Source: Rhyacophila brunnea
Lineage: Eukaryota > Arthropoda > Insecta > Trichoptera > Rhyacophilidae
Direction: 5' to 3'
Length of the DNA stretch: 64,000 bases
NCBI GenBank assembly: GCA_022495005.1
Contig: JAGYXB010000665.1
Location: forward strand, 2,108,001 to 2,172,000
In this document: piece after piece, positions 22,126 to 34,283 of the stretch
How the letters are laid out: each line of letters begins with the position of its first letter
How positions within the stretch are numbered: the stretch's first letter is position 1
Notes under the pieces: model-generated
What the model was told of the DNA's origin: nothing
Databases searched by the model: none
The model's input: only the letters and a program-made list of their open reading frames with translations
Program-made: the position numbers and the translations under genes

Positions 22126-22616
22126 CAGTGTTGCCAACCGTACTATAATTATAGTATTTGTACTATAATGTTGGTCCGCGTACTATGTACGATATAAAAC
22201 AGGTATAGTACGCCCAAAATACTATAATTTTGAATATCGTACTATAATTTAATGTAAAAGTACTATAATTTCGCATTTGCCATGTCGCAATCGAGTCGTC
22301 TTTGAAAATTTGGAAATCTGCGGCCCGCGGCGAAATATTCTCCCTAAAAAACGAGCCGACTATGAAAAATTGGGAATCTGCGGCCCGCGGCGAAATATTT
22401 TTCCTGAAAAAACGAGCCGACTATGAAAAACAGGGAACCAGCGGCCCGCGGTGAAATATTTACACACTCTACTAAATTCTCCGTTATTTTTTTTTCTGAG
22501 TTACAAAAAACCTATACATTTTTAACAGATGACAACGCGTACTATATTTTATTCCCAAATACTATAATTTTGGAGGCTCTGTACTATAATTCCACTTTCA
22601 AAATATGGCAACACTG
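22126..22616. mobile_element. hAT-type element without insert, adjacent copy
   Basis: Starts CAGTGTTGCCAACCGTACTA exactly like the previous element and ends GGCAACACTG. Separated from it by GTTAA only. TTAACAAT follows at 22621-22628, four bases beyond the end. Multiple TACTATAATT motifs occur throughout. A GC-rich tandem repeat occupies the centre. It is non-coding. Confidence 0.8.
22291..22460. repeat. Three-unit 61-bp tandem repeat with GCGGCCCGCGGCG core
   Basis: Units start near 22291, 22353 and 22414. Each has GA(G)CCGACTATGAAAAA, then GCGGCCCGCGGCGAAATATT, then CC(C/T)(T/A)AAAAAAC. The CG-rich palindromic core stands out in AT-rich surroundings. Absent from the neighbouring hAT-type element. 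Confidence 0.8.
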
Positions 22617-22743
22617 CTGGTTAACAATACAAAAAAAAAAATACAAAACGCACCGGCAGCCACTCATTGTGTACGTGATTTTCGTCTTTCACTCACTTTT
22701 GACTGATTTCTTTAAAAAAGAGGACTATCATTTCGCTTTTGTC

Positions 22744-25700
22744 ATGAACAGAATTACTAAAGTTTTAAGGCTTTATCCAGTCGCCAATAACTTCAGGTAA
22801 CCTTTTCAATCATATATTGTTTTACGCATTTACCATTGACGTTTCAGAATTGTGAAACCGGCATGTCATCGTCAACAATTTTATCGATATTATTTTCTTT
22901 CTGACTCGTGAAAGGTAGCGTCATGAAAACTAATAAATGCTTGAAAACATGATATACTTTCATTTAATTACAACATGCACATTCATATTTTATATTACTT
23001 GGATCGTGAAGTATTTCTTATTATTAAAACAGAATACGCAGATCAGTGACGCCTATTTTTGATCAAAGATATTATGTAATATTTACGCATTTCGTTTCAA
23101 AATTCCAAACGAATCGACTTGACTAAACAATATAAATTATAATATGGTGATAAACTAGTTGTTAGTAGAGCATTGATTGATTCAATTACAACTGCTTTGC
23201 ATACTACTTAATTAGTTTTGTGTCACTGCCAACTGCAGTGCTGCACGCAAAAATAATTACTTAAGTGTACATTTTGGTCATTCAACTTAATTATTGTAAA
23301 GTTTTATACACTAGTTGATTACGATTAATTCTTATTGCATTTTCTATTGTATTCAGAAGAATATTTCCTGAAATATCATATTTTTACCATTGTGGTTTTA
23401 TTAAGAAATAAGAATTTTAATGTAAGATTTATGTTTAAGTAAATATTCACTCCAAAGACTTATGAATGTGTAAACATTTAAGTTCAATAAACTCGAACCC
23501 CACTACACTCATTTCTTTTCTGGTGTTAATTATTCATGTTTCATGTTAGAAATACATTGTTATAAGTGGAATTAGTTCTATATACCTATTATTGTGTTTT
23601 ATTTTAATTAAGTACTACACTGATTAGATAGGCGATTTAGTCTTATAATTTAAATTCCTTAAATCGGAGAGATACAAATAAATATATATATATAATATCC
23701 ACGGATTTTAGGATGATGTCTGGTCAACTGGGTGATCTGGGATCTGGAGCTGGGAAAGGGGGTGGCGGCGGTGGCTCTATTCGTGAGGCAGGTGGCGCTT
23801 TTGGAAAAATGGAAGCCGCTCGTGAAGAGGAATATTTTTATAAACAGGTACTGATCTGCCTATCCAACAATATTTTCCGCTATGGAGAGTTAAGATAATA
23901 ACTAATTAAACTCATCACAGATAGGACATTATAGATGATTACATATTGTATGAAATTACTTATACATATTAGGTATACCTATACCTATGTATTTTTTGTT
24001 AGATTGTGACCATCAGTGGCGATGCGTCCTTGATAGCGCTAGAGCGCTGAGCACCCACCCAATTTATGAGAAAATAAAATATTTTTTTAAATATTTCATT
24101 TGTATTTGATTTATTAAAAGACAAGTGTTCTGATCTACTACCGTAGTCATTAATTCATATACAAAAACAAATTCTAATATGTGTTTTAACCGCCTATTTT
24201 AAATCCTATATACAATGTCCATGGGAGTGAATTTTCAAAGCGCTCCAGTAATCCTGATGTGAGATAATGAGAATGAGTAAAATAACAATAGTCATAATAT
24301 TCTATTTGTTAATTTGCTTATTAGAAGCATCGCTCTCATGTTCGAATTTGGATTCGTATAATCTCCTTAATCCTCAGCGTCAAAACAAGACTGCCCGTTT
24401 TACACGTGCAGACCACAAGCAAATATAAATCCATCTCCATTTTTTATATAAAACTAACTGATAATGCCATCTTGTGGAGAATTTCTTAACGTATTTTTCT
24501 GTGTATAAACATTTTCGGAAAAATAAATCTTTGTCCTATAAAAACGTGTTCTAGTACAGGTGGTCAGGGAAAGTTCATTCCATGTGCATGAATACTGGGT
24601 AATATGTATTGTATTTTTGTCAATTGAGTAACATTTTCAAATAAATAGTGTTTAATAATCATATTTTTATGTTGCCTAACAATCGATGAAGATTAATGAT
24701 CATAATAACAATATTGTATCTCGATAAAATATAATAATTAAATAATAAACAATTGAAATATAGCATTTTTTGACCATTGTGAACTTTTTTACTTTGCATA
24801 ATAAATAGATTTTTAGGTACTGTTCGGTTAAAGCGGATACAGCGGAAAACGCATTTTGAAAATAGCCGATAAACTGGATTATTTGTTAGGTTAACCTAAC
24901 CAAACCTAACCTAACCTAACCTAACCTAAAGTAACCCAAACTAACAAATAATCCAGTTTATCGGCTATTTTCAAAATGCGTTTTCCGCTGTATCCGCTTT
25001 AACCGAACAGTACCGATTTTTATCCATAAATACACTTTTGGAATAAAGTAGGTATATCTAGACATGATTGTCCATTATTTTTATCTGCAAATTAAAAAGT
25101 CTAAGATTTATAATAATAAATTTACTCTAAGTGCCCATACGCACTTGCGCCTGGCCGCCTATCGTTTTTTGTACGCAAAGTGCGATATGCGGCAGGCCGC
25201 TGCGGTTAGCCGGCATGCAAAAAACGATAGGCGGCAGGCCGCTGCGGCTAGCCGCGAGGCGGCCTGCCGCAAGTGCGTATGGGCACTTAGTGATCTAACC
25301 ACAACAAAGGCACATGGAAAGATTTTTCTTTTAGAAATAGGAAATATAATATTTTTAAGTGAATGACCTATTGATACCAGATGGAAGTCTCCCACAGGAG
25401 ACCACCTCAAAGGACGGACCGAACCATCAACTTTCCCATAACACCACAGCCTACGTCCACTCTTCGCGGCTCTCGCAATCCCCGGCCGAGCGGAGCCTAC
25501 CTCCACTGAAAATATGAACTTCAAATTCGTCCACGCTCCCGCCAAAACACAGACGCGACCTGTCAAAAACGGCCGCTCGCGCCGCCACTAGTCAATCCGT
25601 CGGTAAAACAGAGAAGTTCGCGACCTGCAGACGGACATGACGCCGCCAATCTGGCAGTTGGACGCGCGCGAAAAAAGTCTCTCGCATCGAACGCCGAACA

Positions 25701-27089
25701 GCCAGCATCTCTTCTCTCGCCTTGGACGCGAAGCTACAAGCATCTCCAGCCCAGCCAGCATCTCCCGCCAAAAAAACCGCATCGCCAAGCCGCAAGCACT
25801 GACTTGCCTCGGATGCCAAGCATCAGCAGCCCAGCCCGCGACACCACGTCTGCAGCCCGCCAAATCGCCATTACCAACCCACCGCCAACGACAATACTCT
25901 GTATCAACGACTGATAATAAACCAGCAACAACAGCATACACCGTGCGTTTCTGTCTCCCACCCCCGCTTCTTTGGCCATGACATTATCACGGTCTGCCAT
26001 CTCCGCCTAAGCGCGAAGAAGTCCGGTGATACTATTATACAATATAATAACAAATAAAAATCATTTAAAAATTATAGTGAAAGATTAATTATTGTAACAA
26101 TTATTCAGAGTTTGAAACTTTAGCAATCGATTTACTCAAAATGATACAGATGTGACATAGAATGATATTTGCGTGCGGTCTTCACATTGAGACGGAATGT
26201 CCCGCGTTGGCGACTATATACCGTGTGAAACGAGCTACGCTGTTTTCGCGACAATGCAGCCAGCTGACGTTTTATGATTACACACGGGAAGAAAAATGGT
26301 TTCTGAACATATTAATTAGTCTCGACGACTCTCAAATAATTATTATGCGTGATAAATAAATTATTTTCCAATGTCATATTTTTAATTATTGTGTACCTAC
26401 ATTAGTTTTTGTTTTAAAATGGCACGTCTGATGTCGAATACATAAAAAACATTCTAATACTTTTGAAGAACGTCTTCATATTAAAAAAATAGCGGTAGAC
26501 CTGTACCTAACCTAAAATTAAAACAATGCGTTTCAAAAACTTAAAAGTACGAAAGAACATTCAACATAAAACAATATGAACAAAATACGTGGGTATGTGG
26601 ATGTGACAAATTAAATGCACTATTCTGTTTCCATGTCTCATGATTGACAAACGTGTGATTGAAAAATTTGTGTCGATGAAAAACAGAAAAATGGATTTCT
26701 CATACAAATGAACAATAATACAATATATACGTACTTATATATTATTATGTAAGTACTTTAAAAAAAAGTGAACAAATAACTCACTGGTCGCCACTGGTGA
26801 CCATATGTGGGTTTTTGGTAAAAGACACCTGAATTAATATTAGTATTAATACCAAAACATGTAATCCATGACCTAGTAATACTGTTTTAAGTGTATAAAA
26901 TAGTTTAGACAGTATTTTCTAGTAATACATATTGTGGATCGATTTTTTCAGCAAAAGCAGCAGCTTTCTCAGTTGAAGGACGGCCTCACCGGTGAAATCT
27001 CTTTTCATGAGGAACAAATCAAGCGCCACCAGGAAGCCATCGCTCGCCATAAGACCAGGGTCACAGATATTGAGAAACAGGAACAATAA
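22744..27089 (+). CDS. ATPIF1: Mitochondrial ATP synthase inhibitor IF1, canonical copy (three exons)
   Basis: Exons 22744-22796 (53 nt, phase 2), 23712-23847 (136 nt) and 26952-27089 (stop TAA 27087-27089), with consensus splice sites (AG|GTAA, TTTTAG|G, CAG|GTAC, TTTTTCAG|C), give a 108-residue protein. The first exon encodes a short basic amphipathic leader ([18 protein letters not shown]), fitting a mitochondrial targeting peptide. Exon 2 has a glycine-rich linker and the inhibitory segment [20 protein letters not shown] with EYFYKQ. Exon 3 has a charged helix with regularly placed histidines ([20 protein letters not shown]), the dimerising coiled coil. Known role: in the matrix, IF1 inserts into F1 and blocks ATP hydrolysis at low pH. 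A poly-A signal AATAAA lies at 27332. A diverged tandem copy follows at 30801. Confidence 0.93.
22797..23711 (+). other. IF1-a intron 1
   Basis: A 915-bp AT-rich intron with no repeat recognised. Confidence 0.7.
24014..24215 (+). repeat. Repeat shared with 34522 (CAGTGGCG-ended element), partial
   Basis: CAGTGGCGATGCG followed by CCCACCCAATTTATG, TATTTGATTTATTAAAA and CCGTAGTCATTAATTCATAT is colinear with 34522-34720. It sits in IF1-a intron 2. The right terminus (CGCCACTG) seen at 35165 is not present here. Confidence 0.75.
24816..25014. mobile_element. 199-bp foldback element with telomere-like core, perfect 8-bp target duplication
   Basis: Two 74-bp arms are exact reverse complements (24816-24889 and 24941-25014), starting GGTACTGTTCGGTTAAAGC. 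The 51-bp centre is mostly CCTAA repeats, the complement of the insect telomere TTAGG unit. GATTTTTA occurs on both sides (24808-24815 and 25015-25022). An 8-bp duplication fits hAT or P superfamilies. Arm identity suggests a recent insertion. A decayed copy lies at 3301-3420. Located in IF1-a intron 2. Confidence 0.9.
25127..25290. mobile_element. 164-bp GC-rich MITE with 23-bp TIRs
   Basis: Starts CTAAGTGCCCATACGCACTT and ends with its reverse complement (25268-25290). Inside, CCTATCGTTTTTTG and CAAAAAACGATAGG make a nested inverted pair, and GCGGCAGGCCGCTGCGG occurs twice. No clear target duplication. Non-coding; open frames on both strands here arise from the symmetry. Confidence 0.85.
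25380..26030 (+). mobile_element. GC-rich block, possible solo LTR
   Basis: Base composition departs sharply from the surroundings, and open frames occur on both strands, as expected of GC-rich non-coding DNA. GATAATAAACCAGCAAC near 25912 followed by GTGCGTTTCTGTCTCCC resembles an LTR polyadenylation region (R/U5). Boundaries and target duplication were not resolved. An alternative is a retained fragment of some other GC-rich repeat. Confidence 0.35.
26040..26940. other. Remainder of IF1-a intron 2
   Basis: AT-rich; a short open frame at 26162-26359 has no recognisable similarity. Nothing else seen. Confidence 0.4.
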
Positions 27090-27839
27090 TCTGTCTCACT
27101 GCGCTTACATTGTCATTTAAAGTGATAAGATTTTAAATATTTTTTTCATCTGTTTCATTTATCTTGGTAATTTTACTTACCCCCAATGTAAAATGTGCTC
27201 TAGGTCATTTATTGTGATGCAATTTAAGACATTGTTATTTTTTTATTGTGATTTTTTTATTGAATTAGTTCATTATAAAGTAATGCTATGTTAGGAAAGA
27301 CTTACATAGTATTATAATTATGTAATTATTTAATAAAGTAACTTAATACTTTTTTTAGTATTTAATTCGTAGTAAACCCCACCTTTTCAAATATATAAAG
27401 TCACTAAAGTAGAATCGACATACAGAGAAAATTGGAGTACAATATTGTGTCAAGTTTCACTAATATGTTCTTAATATTAGTAATATTGATTTTGCCTAAG
27501 TATTATAGATGCACCAGTATAAGTTGTCAGTTGAGTGAGGGCGCCACATGCTAACATTTGACATAATATCATTCAATACTTTTTATATTGTAGTGAGCTT
27601 AGTTCAAAATTCAAACACCTGACGATTTATGATGGTATATCTATAGTAGTACACTCAAGTTACAGATTGTCATTGAACTGTAAAGGCTCTGGCATACAGA
27701 ACACGATCTGTCACGGCGATCTATTTGTATACACACGATTGCATCATCACCGCTACACACAGAGCAATCTGCGATCACGACTGGCTCGCTGCGACACACT
27801 TCACACATTTTTTACTTATCTTGGTTTGCAAACCGATGC

Positions 27840-29650
27840 AATTGGTGTTATTGATTCTAAATCGCACAGTGAGTGGAATGCATCAAGGATCGCCAAAGAC
27901 GAAAAAGATATTCAACGTGCGATCTCGGCTTTGTATGAATGTAACCCATTCAAGGTAAAATGCGAGTATAGTGGCCTATGTAACATTTATACTGGCACTG
28001 TAGCCGACAAACCAACATCACAGTGTTTTCTAAATCTAAAACATTCTGGAGAAGCCTTGATAAAGGAATATGAAAGGCAATGATTCGAATTAAAATAAAA
28101 GTGTTTTTGACCCCATAGAAAACACATTTTCAAAACTTTGAATATTGGCCGAAAGGTACAAGTTTTAGTAGACAATTACAAGATACAAAAGATGTCACAC
28201 AAGTTCAACAGTCATTTATGTTAGCTTATCACCGTGGATTTGACCTCAAAATATTGGCATCACACGAAATATTGGATTATCCAAAATATCTTTGTGATAA
28301 AGATGGCCTTTATAGAAAGTTTTCCAAATCAATTTTAGCCATCGAAATAGAAACTAAGCATGAGTGTGGTGGTTTAAAATGGTTTAAAAGAAATTTTATC
28401 CTCAGATTTTCCAAAAGTTTACATTGTAGACGGCATGTCAGTTGTGCATCATATTCAACTTAAAAAGTTCAGCATATTCATTCTTCTTCAACAAAAAAAA
28501 TTATGTTATTTTTTCTGTCTTCTGTAAAAAGAGTTGATATTGTATTTTGATAGATATAATGATATTTTGATAAAGTTTTTGGAATCAAAATTAAGATCTA
28601 ATGGACAATCTCTGAAGCTTGTAGTCATATCAAGTCACTTGTCAAAAGTCCCTGCAGATTGCAAAGATTTTTTTGTGAGCCCTCAAAATAAATTACAGCT
28701 TGTTAAATTTATTTGCAAAAATGCTCCCAAATTTGCAAAAATCAACGAAGAAAGTGAGCTGTACATTTGTGGTGGATTTGACGACCCCACACAATGCTTT
28801 AAATAGCAGGAATCAATTTTCACTGACGCCATTGATTTAAAATCAAATCATTTAGAAGCAGACTAGAATGTTCGGTCATATATTTCATGCTGTAAAAATG
28901 CAAAATTTGGAGATTATTATTCCGATACAGATGTTTATCTTTGGCATTTATTTCTGGAATAAACTTACAAAGATTGGTTGCCGTGGATTATGGTTTGAGG
29001 GATCTCAAAAGAAATCCCCAGTTTTAGGATGCCATTTGGCAGCTGAATCTCTTGAAGAAAATATTTGTAATATCTTGCCAGCATTACATTCTTTAACTAG
29101 ATAGTCGCATAGGTACAAAAAAAACAAGCATTAACCATCTTGTCAATGGATTTTGTTCAGGATGCACTTTCAGCTTTAGGAAATGGATTGTTGAGACCAC
29201 AGCAGTTTCAAGTCCTGGAAAAAGTTTGCACTTACCTATTATGTAAACAAAAAATAACAGCGAACAAACTTCGATATAAATTTATTTCCCAAAATATTGG
29301 ATTTAGTTTAAATTTGTCAAGACTCAAGAGTGATATTCACATCAGATGCATTGTATTTACACTGTTTAAGGTTAAGGGCTTCAGCAAAAGTTTATTTATG
29401 GAAAAGCTCATCTGATCCACTATTTGAGCCCATTGATTTCTTACAATTTGGCTATGAGTTACGAGAAAATAATTTGTATCCCAGACAAATGGCGAATGAA
29501 CCTCTACCAGATTATTTAGTTAAACCATGCAAATGTAATTATTCTAACTGCCGTATATTATCATGTAGTTGTAAGAAATCAGCTTTGACATTTTTATCAT
29601 TGTGCAAATGTGTAAGTAGTGTTTGTAAAAACTGTGAGCATGATACTTAA
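27840..29650 (+). pseudogene. Degenerate EADTRM-motif multicopy gene (cysteine-rich C-terminus)
   Basis: Several frames together follow one family known from many animal genomes as uncharacterised repetitive genes. In order: NASRIAKDEKDIQRAI (about 27880), VDGMSVVHHIQ (about 28430), SPQNKLQLVKF and ELYICGGFDD (28680-28800), LEADTRM with GHIFHAVK (about 28850), then SSDPLFEP, FGYELRENNLYP and a Cys cluster CKCNYSNCRILSCSCKKSAL (29400-29640). Frameshifts and stops break it in at least five places, and the central section is missing. The D..EAD..DTD arrangement recalls FEN1/PIN-type nucleases, but that is inference. It separates the two IF1 copies. Confidence 0.65.
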
Positions 29651-29659
29651 AGCAGTTCT

Positions 29660-30800
29660 ACGACCACGCCGATGGCATGGTACCTACAATTATTGCATTT
29701 TCAATCGATCCGTGATTCGGTCTTGGTTTTATTGAAGAACTCAGAACAATTTTTGGTGGGTTTTAAGAAGAAAAAAAAAACCTCAATAAAAAAAAATTTA
29801 TCACTAATATCGCCTGGCAACATTGACATTATATATCTTGGTGACCCCTAGAACCTACATCAATTGTCTTATGTATACGAAAAGTCTATGGCGGCTGCTC
29901 CAACACCATAAGAATGCACTACACCTTAATAATAATGCAGATTTTTGTAATTTACATTATAAATATCTCATGCTTATATTACATTTTCATTTTTACATTT
30001 CACAATAATCAGTTATATGACTTGAAAGTTGTCATGCAAACGGCATCTAATTGAAACCGGCTCGACTTTTAGGTTCAACTAACCCAGAGTTAGCAAACAT
30101 TTGGCATATGGACATTTTTTAACATACATTTATGCGTGTGGACTACATGTATGCACAAATTAATGTTTGTGTGCCAAAAACCCTGGTGTAACATAACTTT
30201 GATGATTTTTTTTTATATTCTTGCTATATTTCATTGATTTGAATTTATTAACTGCAACAGTGTTAATTTCATAACATTACTTATAGCATAACATTTAATA
30301 TGTCATATCTGTAGTGATTTATAACTAGAATATAACTTTAGTAAATCAAATACTTTTATGCACAGTAGAATCTCGGGTGTCCGGATTTCTTTTTGATCAT
30401 CTGTTTCGTATAATTAATTATAAGAAAAAGGTATCTACAACTTAAAATTGATGATTAGTAAAAAATGTGTATTTTTGAAAATTGCTGTTTTGTTGGTGGA
30501 AGTAAAATAGTTATTTTATAATTTTTTCAGTTATCTTGATTTATCACTCAGACTATAATATTTATCCCAATTAGTCTAGATAATTGAAGTTCTACTGTAG
30601 TTGATCAATAAAACTGTCACAGTTTCTGAATCTGTTTAAATAATGAAAAGTTTTCACATCACTAATGTAGATTATATTTAACTTTGCTACTGACCTATCC
30701 TAAATACAATCGTCAACAAGTACCCTAGGATGCTGCAGTAGTGCATTTTCACACGCATTCAAGAATTTGCAGCGGATAGAAGTATTATTTTGATATCATC
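29660..30800. other. Spacer upstream of IF1-b
   Basis: AT-rich DNA with poly-A and poly-T tracts. It should contain the IF1-b promoter, but no distinct element was recognised. Confidence 0.4.
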
Positions 30801-33800
30801 ATGAATCGTCTTACAAAAGTTTCAAGGATGTATCCTATGGCCTGCAATATCAGGTATGCTTATCTATAATTTAATATACAATTAAAATATTGTGTTCGGT
30901 TGGCCCATTTCAAATTTATGTAAATAATATTTTAGATGTTTTTAATTATATTACAATAATTTAACAATATTATATTATAGTCTATTGAAAATAAATCCTT
31001 TTTCCAACAAATCTTTGAATTAAAAGTTTCTCTTAATGTATCTACTCTTATGTGGACAGTATCTTAAATTTTATTAATAGTTATGTCATCGCTTATCATT
31101 GAGTACAAATAGTACATTTTTCTACATAAAAAGTGATTTCTGATATTACTTAGTGATAAAAAAAATGTAGTTCATTAAAGTTATTTTCTTATCAGACATC
31201 TAAAATTTAATGTGTTTAATAATAGAATGTCACTATGTCAAAGATATAATATTATTATTACTAGGTACTATTGCTATTATATGTGTTGGTTTATTTATTT
31301 GTACACTATTATTTTATTGTTTATCTTTTACATGACAATAGATTAAAGTTAATATCCTAACAAATTAATATCCTCATAAGAATATTGTCAAAACACTCTC
31401 TTTAACTTAACATAATTAAGGACGTAGGTGCTTAAAATATCGTTGAATATGTTGTTGATTTTTTAATGTAAAAATATTACTTTCCAAATTTATAATTAAT
31501 AATGAGAAGTACCAATAGTTATATAATTTGTATTGCACGTAACATGTTTTAAAATTAATGCAATATTTGTTTCGAAATATCATAAATTGATCATGGATTT
31601 AATAATTAAACTCTGAATTGATTGAAAATATTCCTTTTTCAAGTAGGTAGTATTAAATTAACATAAAATAGCATTTCTAATTGCAAAGAATCTGATAATT
31701 TTTAGCGTAAAGAAGAGCCAATCAATTTTTCAACCAAACCAAATAAATTTTTCAGTAATTGAAATAGACATAAATATAATTTAATGAAAAATCTCTTGAT
31801 TTCATTAACTGTTACTGCAAAATGTATACTGTGACAAACTTCAAACTACAGTACATCTATTATTGAAAAAATAGAGTCTGTTAGCATCAATATAAAAAGC
31901 AACTCCAAATCCGAATAGACTGGTGATGCGTTAGTTTCACTAAGCTATATCAATGCGTAGGCCGTAGATAATTATTTAATAATGAAAATATTAATAGCAT
32001 CTTATTAATGAAATCATTTTATCAATTCAGAATGGCATCTGGTGAATTAGGTGGGTCAGGACACAATGAAGGCGGACGGTCAATTCGTGATGCCGGAATT
32101 TCTTTTGGAGGAGGATCGATCCGCGAAGCAACAAAACCATTCAGAAAGCAAGAAGCGCCGCGAGAAGAGGAATACTTCTATTATCAAGTATGCAGTGACA
32201 GATAATTATGTTTTGTTTTATGTTAAGTTAAATAAGTCATCAAGTCACACAACATGCTCTGGTGACTGTTTCTATTTAAAAAAAAATCACATAGAGCGGT
32301 TTTTATTTCATATTTACTATTTCAATACATATACCTTTATTTTCTCATATTAACTGACATAAAACTATGATCCCAAGTACCTTAATTTTCAAGGAAAATA
32401 TGCAATTTATAATAAAGGGGTTCTTAAAATATCCAAAGCGGGTTTTGCAACTTGACGATTCAAATATAATATGTTCTTCACATTTCTTTTGCTGTTCAAC
32501 AATAAAATTAAGTATTTTTCCATTACTATTTCATATACAACAGGCATGCCCAATGCATCGATCGCGAGATGGGTTTTGGTCGACCGGCCCATAGGAATTC
32601 AGTCATGAACATGTAAAAAAACATGTACATTCTGTTGTAAGATAACTGTAGCTTGAATGTCGTTTTCTAATTAATAATTAAGAAGCCCACGTGACCTTGT
32701 CGTACCCCTTGATTCGTATTGGCCTGCCACAGGAGTAAGAGAAATAGAAGATGAGAATCCCTGTGTTTAAACTGGCACCATAATTTTCCCTTACTATCCT
32801 GCAATATGCTGTTTGCGTAGCAGAATGGGAAATAGAGTATTTCTTAGTGTTGTTTAATTAATAATACAATGCATTTACACTATGGATTATTGACAATTAA
32901 CACAATAAAAAAAAACGTTGGTAGATCACAGCTTACTTGAAGTTGAACATGCCATAATATATTCGAGATATAGACCATTATATGCATGCCCCCCACAAGG
33001 GGGGGCTTTAGCCTGGGGGCCCAGGCTCATGGGGGCCCGGCGTGGCGAGTCCACCAAATAAGTGAGATAAACACATATCACAAATTTGGACTAATAGTAA
33101 AAAAAGTCGCCTGTGGGCGCTATTTTCTTTTAATAATGATTATACTTTCAAATATGTGATTGTGCGACCCAATTTTTAATTGTGTCACTGATAATTAACT
33201 CAATAATTAGAGTCGATGTAAGTATTAAAAATACCCTTAATTTTACCGTGAACGCCATTTGGAAAATGCTACTGTAGAGCGTCATACTGCCTTCAACCTT
33301 GGCGATAGGTAGGGGGGCCCGACAAAGATTCTAGCCTTGGGGCCCGCTTCAGGATGTGGGGGCCATGATATATGCAGACGCCATACAGTGTATACAGTAT
33401 ATGTATCAATAATAAACAATGATATAATTTTCATTTTAATATATCAATAAAATGTTATAGGACTTCATCTAATTGTGATGAACTAAGGCTGCGACATGTC
33501 TTTCATGTTTCGCAGTCCACTATAAATAAGTGTAAAAATTTATTTTCATTATTTTATGATTTTTCCTCATTATTAATTATACCCAGCCACTTCAACGTGA
33601 AGAACAGCAAGAGTACATACATATGCCAGAGAATACCAGCTGTTTTTACAAAATACTTAACTGCTAATGGCATTATACTCAAAATGCCATGCCCTACAAG
33701 TCTTATATCGGGCAAATGCAATGAAAATCTTTAAAATTCTGATGATGAATCTCCATTAACCTGTATATTAATGCTAAAAGGCAGACCAACAGTCTTCTCA

Positions 33801-34083
33801 TGTCACTTCTTTAAAAAGTTGTTATATTCACATCACCCCTAAAATGTGCTAGCCGTAGTGCATAATCTGTCAACCCCCACAACATGTCACTGATTTCAAT
33901 TTTCAACTCATTCCTCTAAAACTAAAATTCATTGTTATATTTTTACAGCAAATCCAACAACTTTCACAATTGAAGCATGGTCTCAAGACGAAGAGCACTG
34001 TCCAAAATGATGACATCAAGCGTCACCTCAATCCTATCACTAAATCCAAACCCACAGATAATTCTGGAACAGCATCTACGTAA
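30801..34083 (+). CDS. IF1-like tandem paralogue with altered inhibitory and C-terminal regions (three exons)
   Basis: Exons 30801-30853 (53 nt), 32031-32187 (157 nt) and 33949-34083 (stop 34081-34083), all with GT/AG sites, give 114 residues in one open frame. Exon lengths and phases mirror the upstream copy, and the leader MNRLTKVSRMYPMACNIR is clearly its duplicate. Exon 2 carries the core motif twice: SIRDAGISF, then [20 protein letters not shown] and EEYFYYQ. The second has TKPFRK where the canonical copy has GGAFGK. Exon 3 keeps QQLSQLKHGLK, then loses the histidine-rich coiled coil and ends in a Pro/Ser/Thr-rich tail. AATAAA signals lie at 34114 and 34130. It may be a neofunctionalised mitochondrial peptide or a decaying copy; intact splicing and frame favour expression. 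Confidence 0.85.
30854..32030 (+). other. IF1-b intron 1
   Basis: AT-rich intron of 1177 bp; nothing recognised. Confidence 0.6.
32985..33367. mobile_element. GGGGGCC-ended MITE, copy 1 (in IF1-b intron 2)
   Basis: Starts CATGCCCCCCACAAGGGGG and ends GGATGTGGGGGCCATG, giving imperfect inverted termini. Internal landmarks shared with copies 2-4 are AAGTGAGATAAACACA, TAGTAAAAAAAGTCGCCTG, ACGCCATTTGGAAAA and the GGCGATAGGTAGGGGGGCCC region. Non-coding, about 380 bp. Confidence 0.85.
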
Positions 34084-34283
34084 AATGATCTATTGTTAAT
34101 TATTGTAATAAGAAATAAATGTACATCTAAATAAAATATGTAAATCACATATGTTTTATCACTTTCCAGAACACTCATTAACGTTTATCCAAAGATTGCG
34201 ACTTCCATATCAAGCGCTCAAACTAGATGACACATAATTAAAGAATCCTTCACATGTCAATATATTGAAAAAACTACTACCAA

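Noticed and set aside
25159..26000. Several open frames on both strands, up to 135 codons
   Set aside because: GC-rich non-coding DNA and an inverted-repeat MITE create mirrored frames; no recognisable domain.
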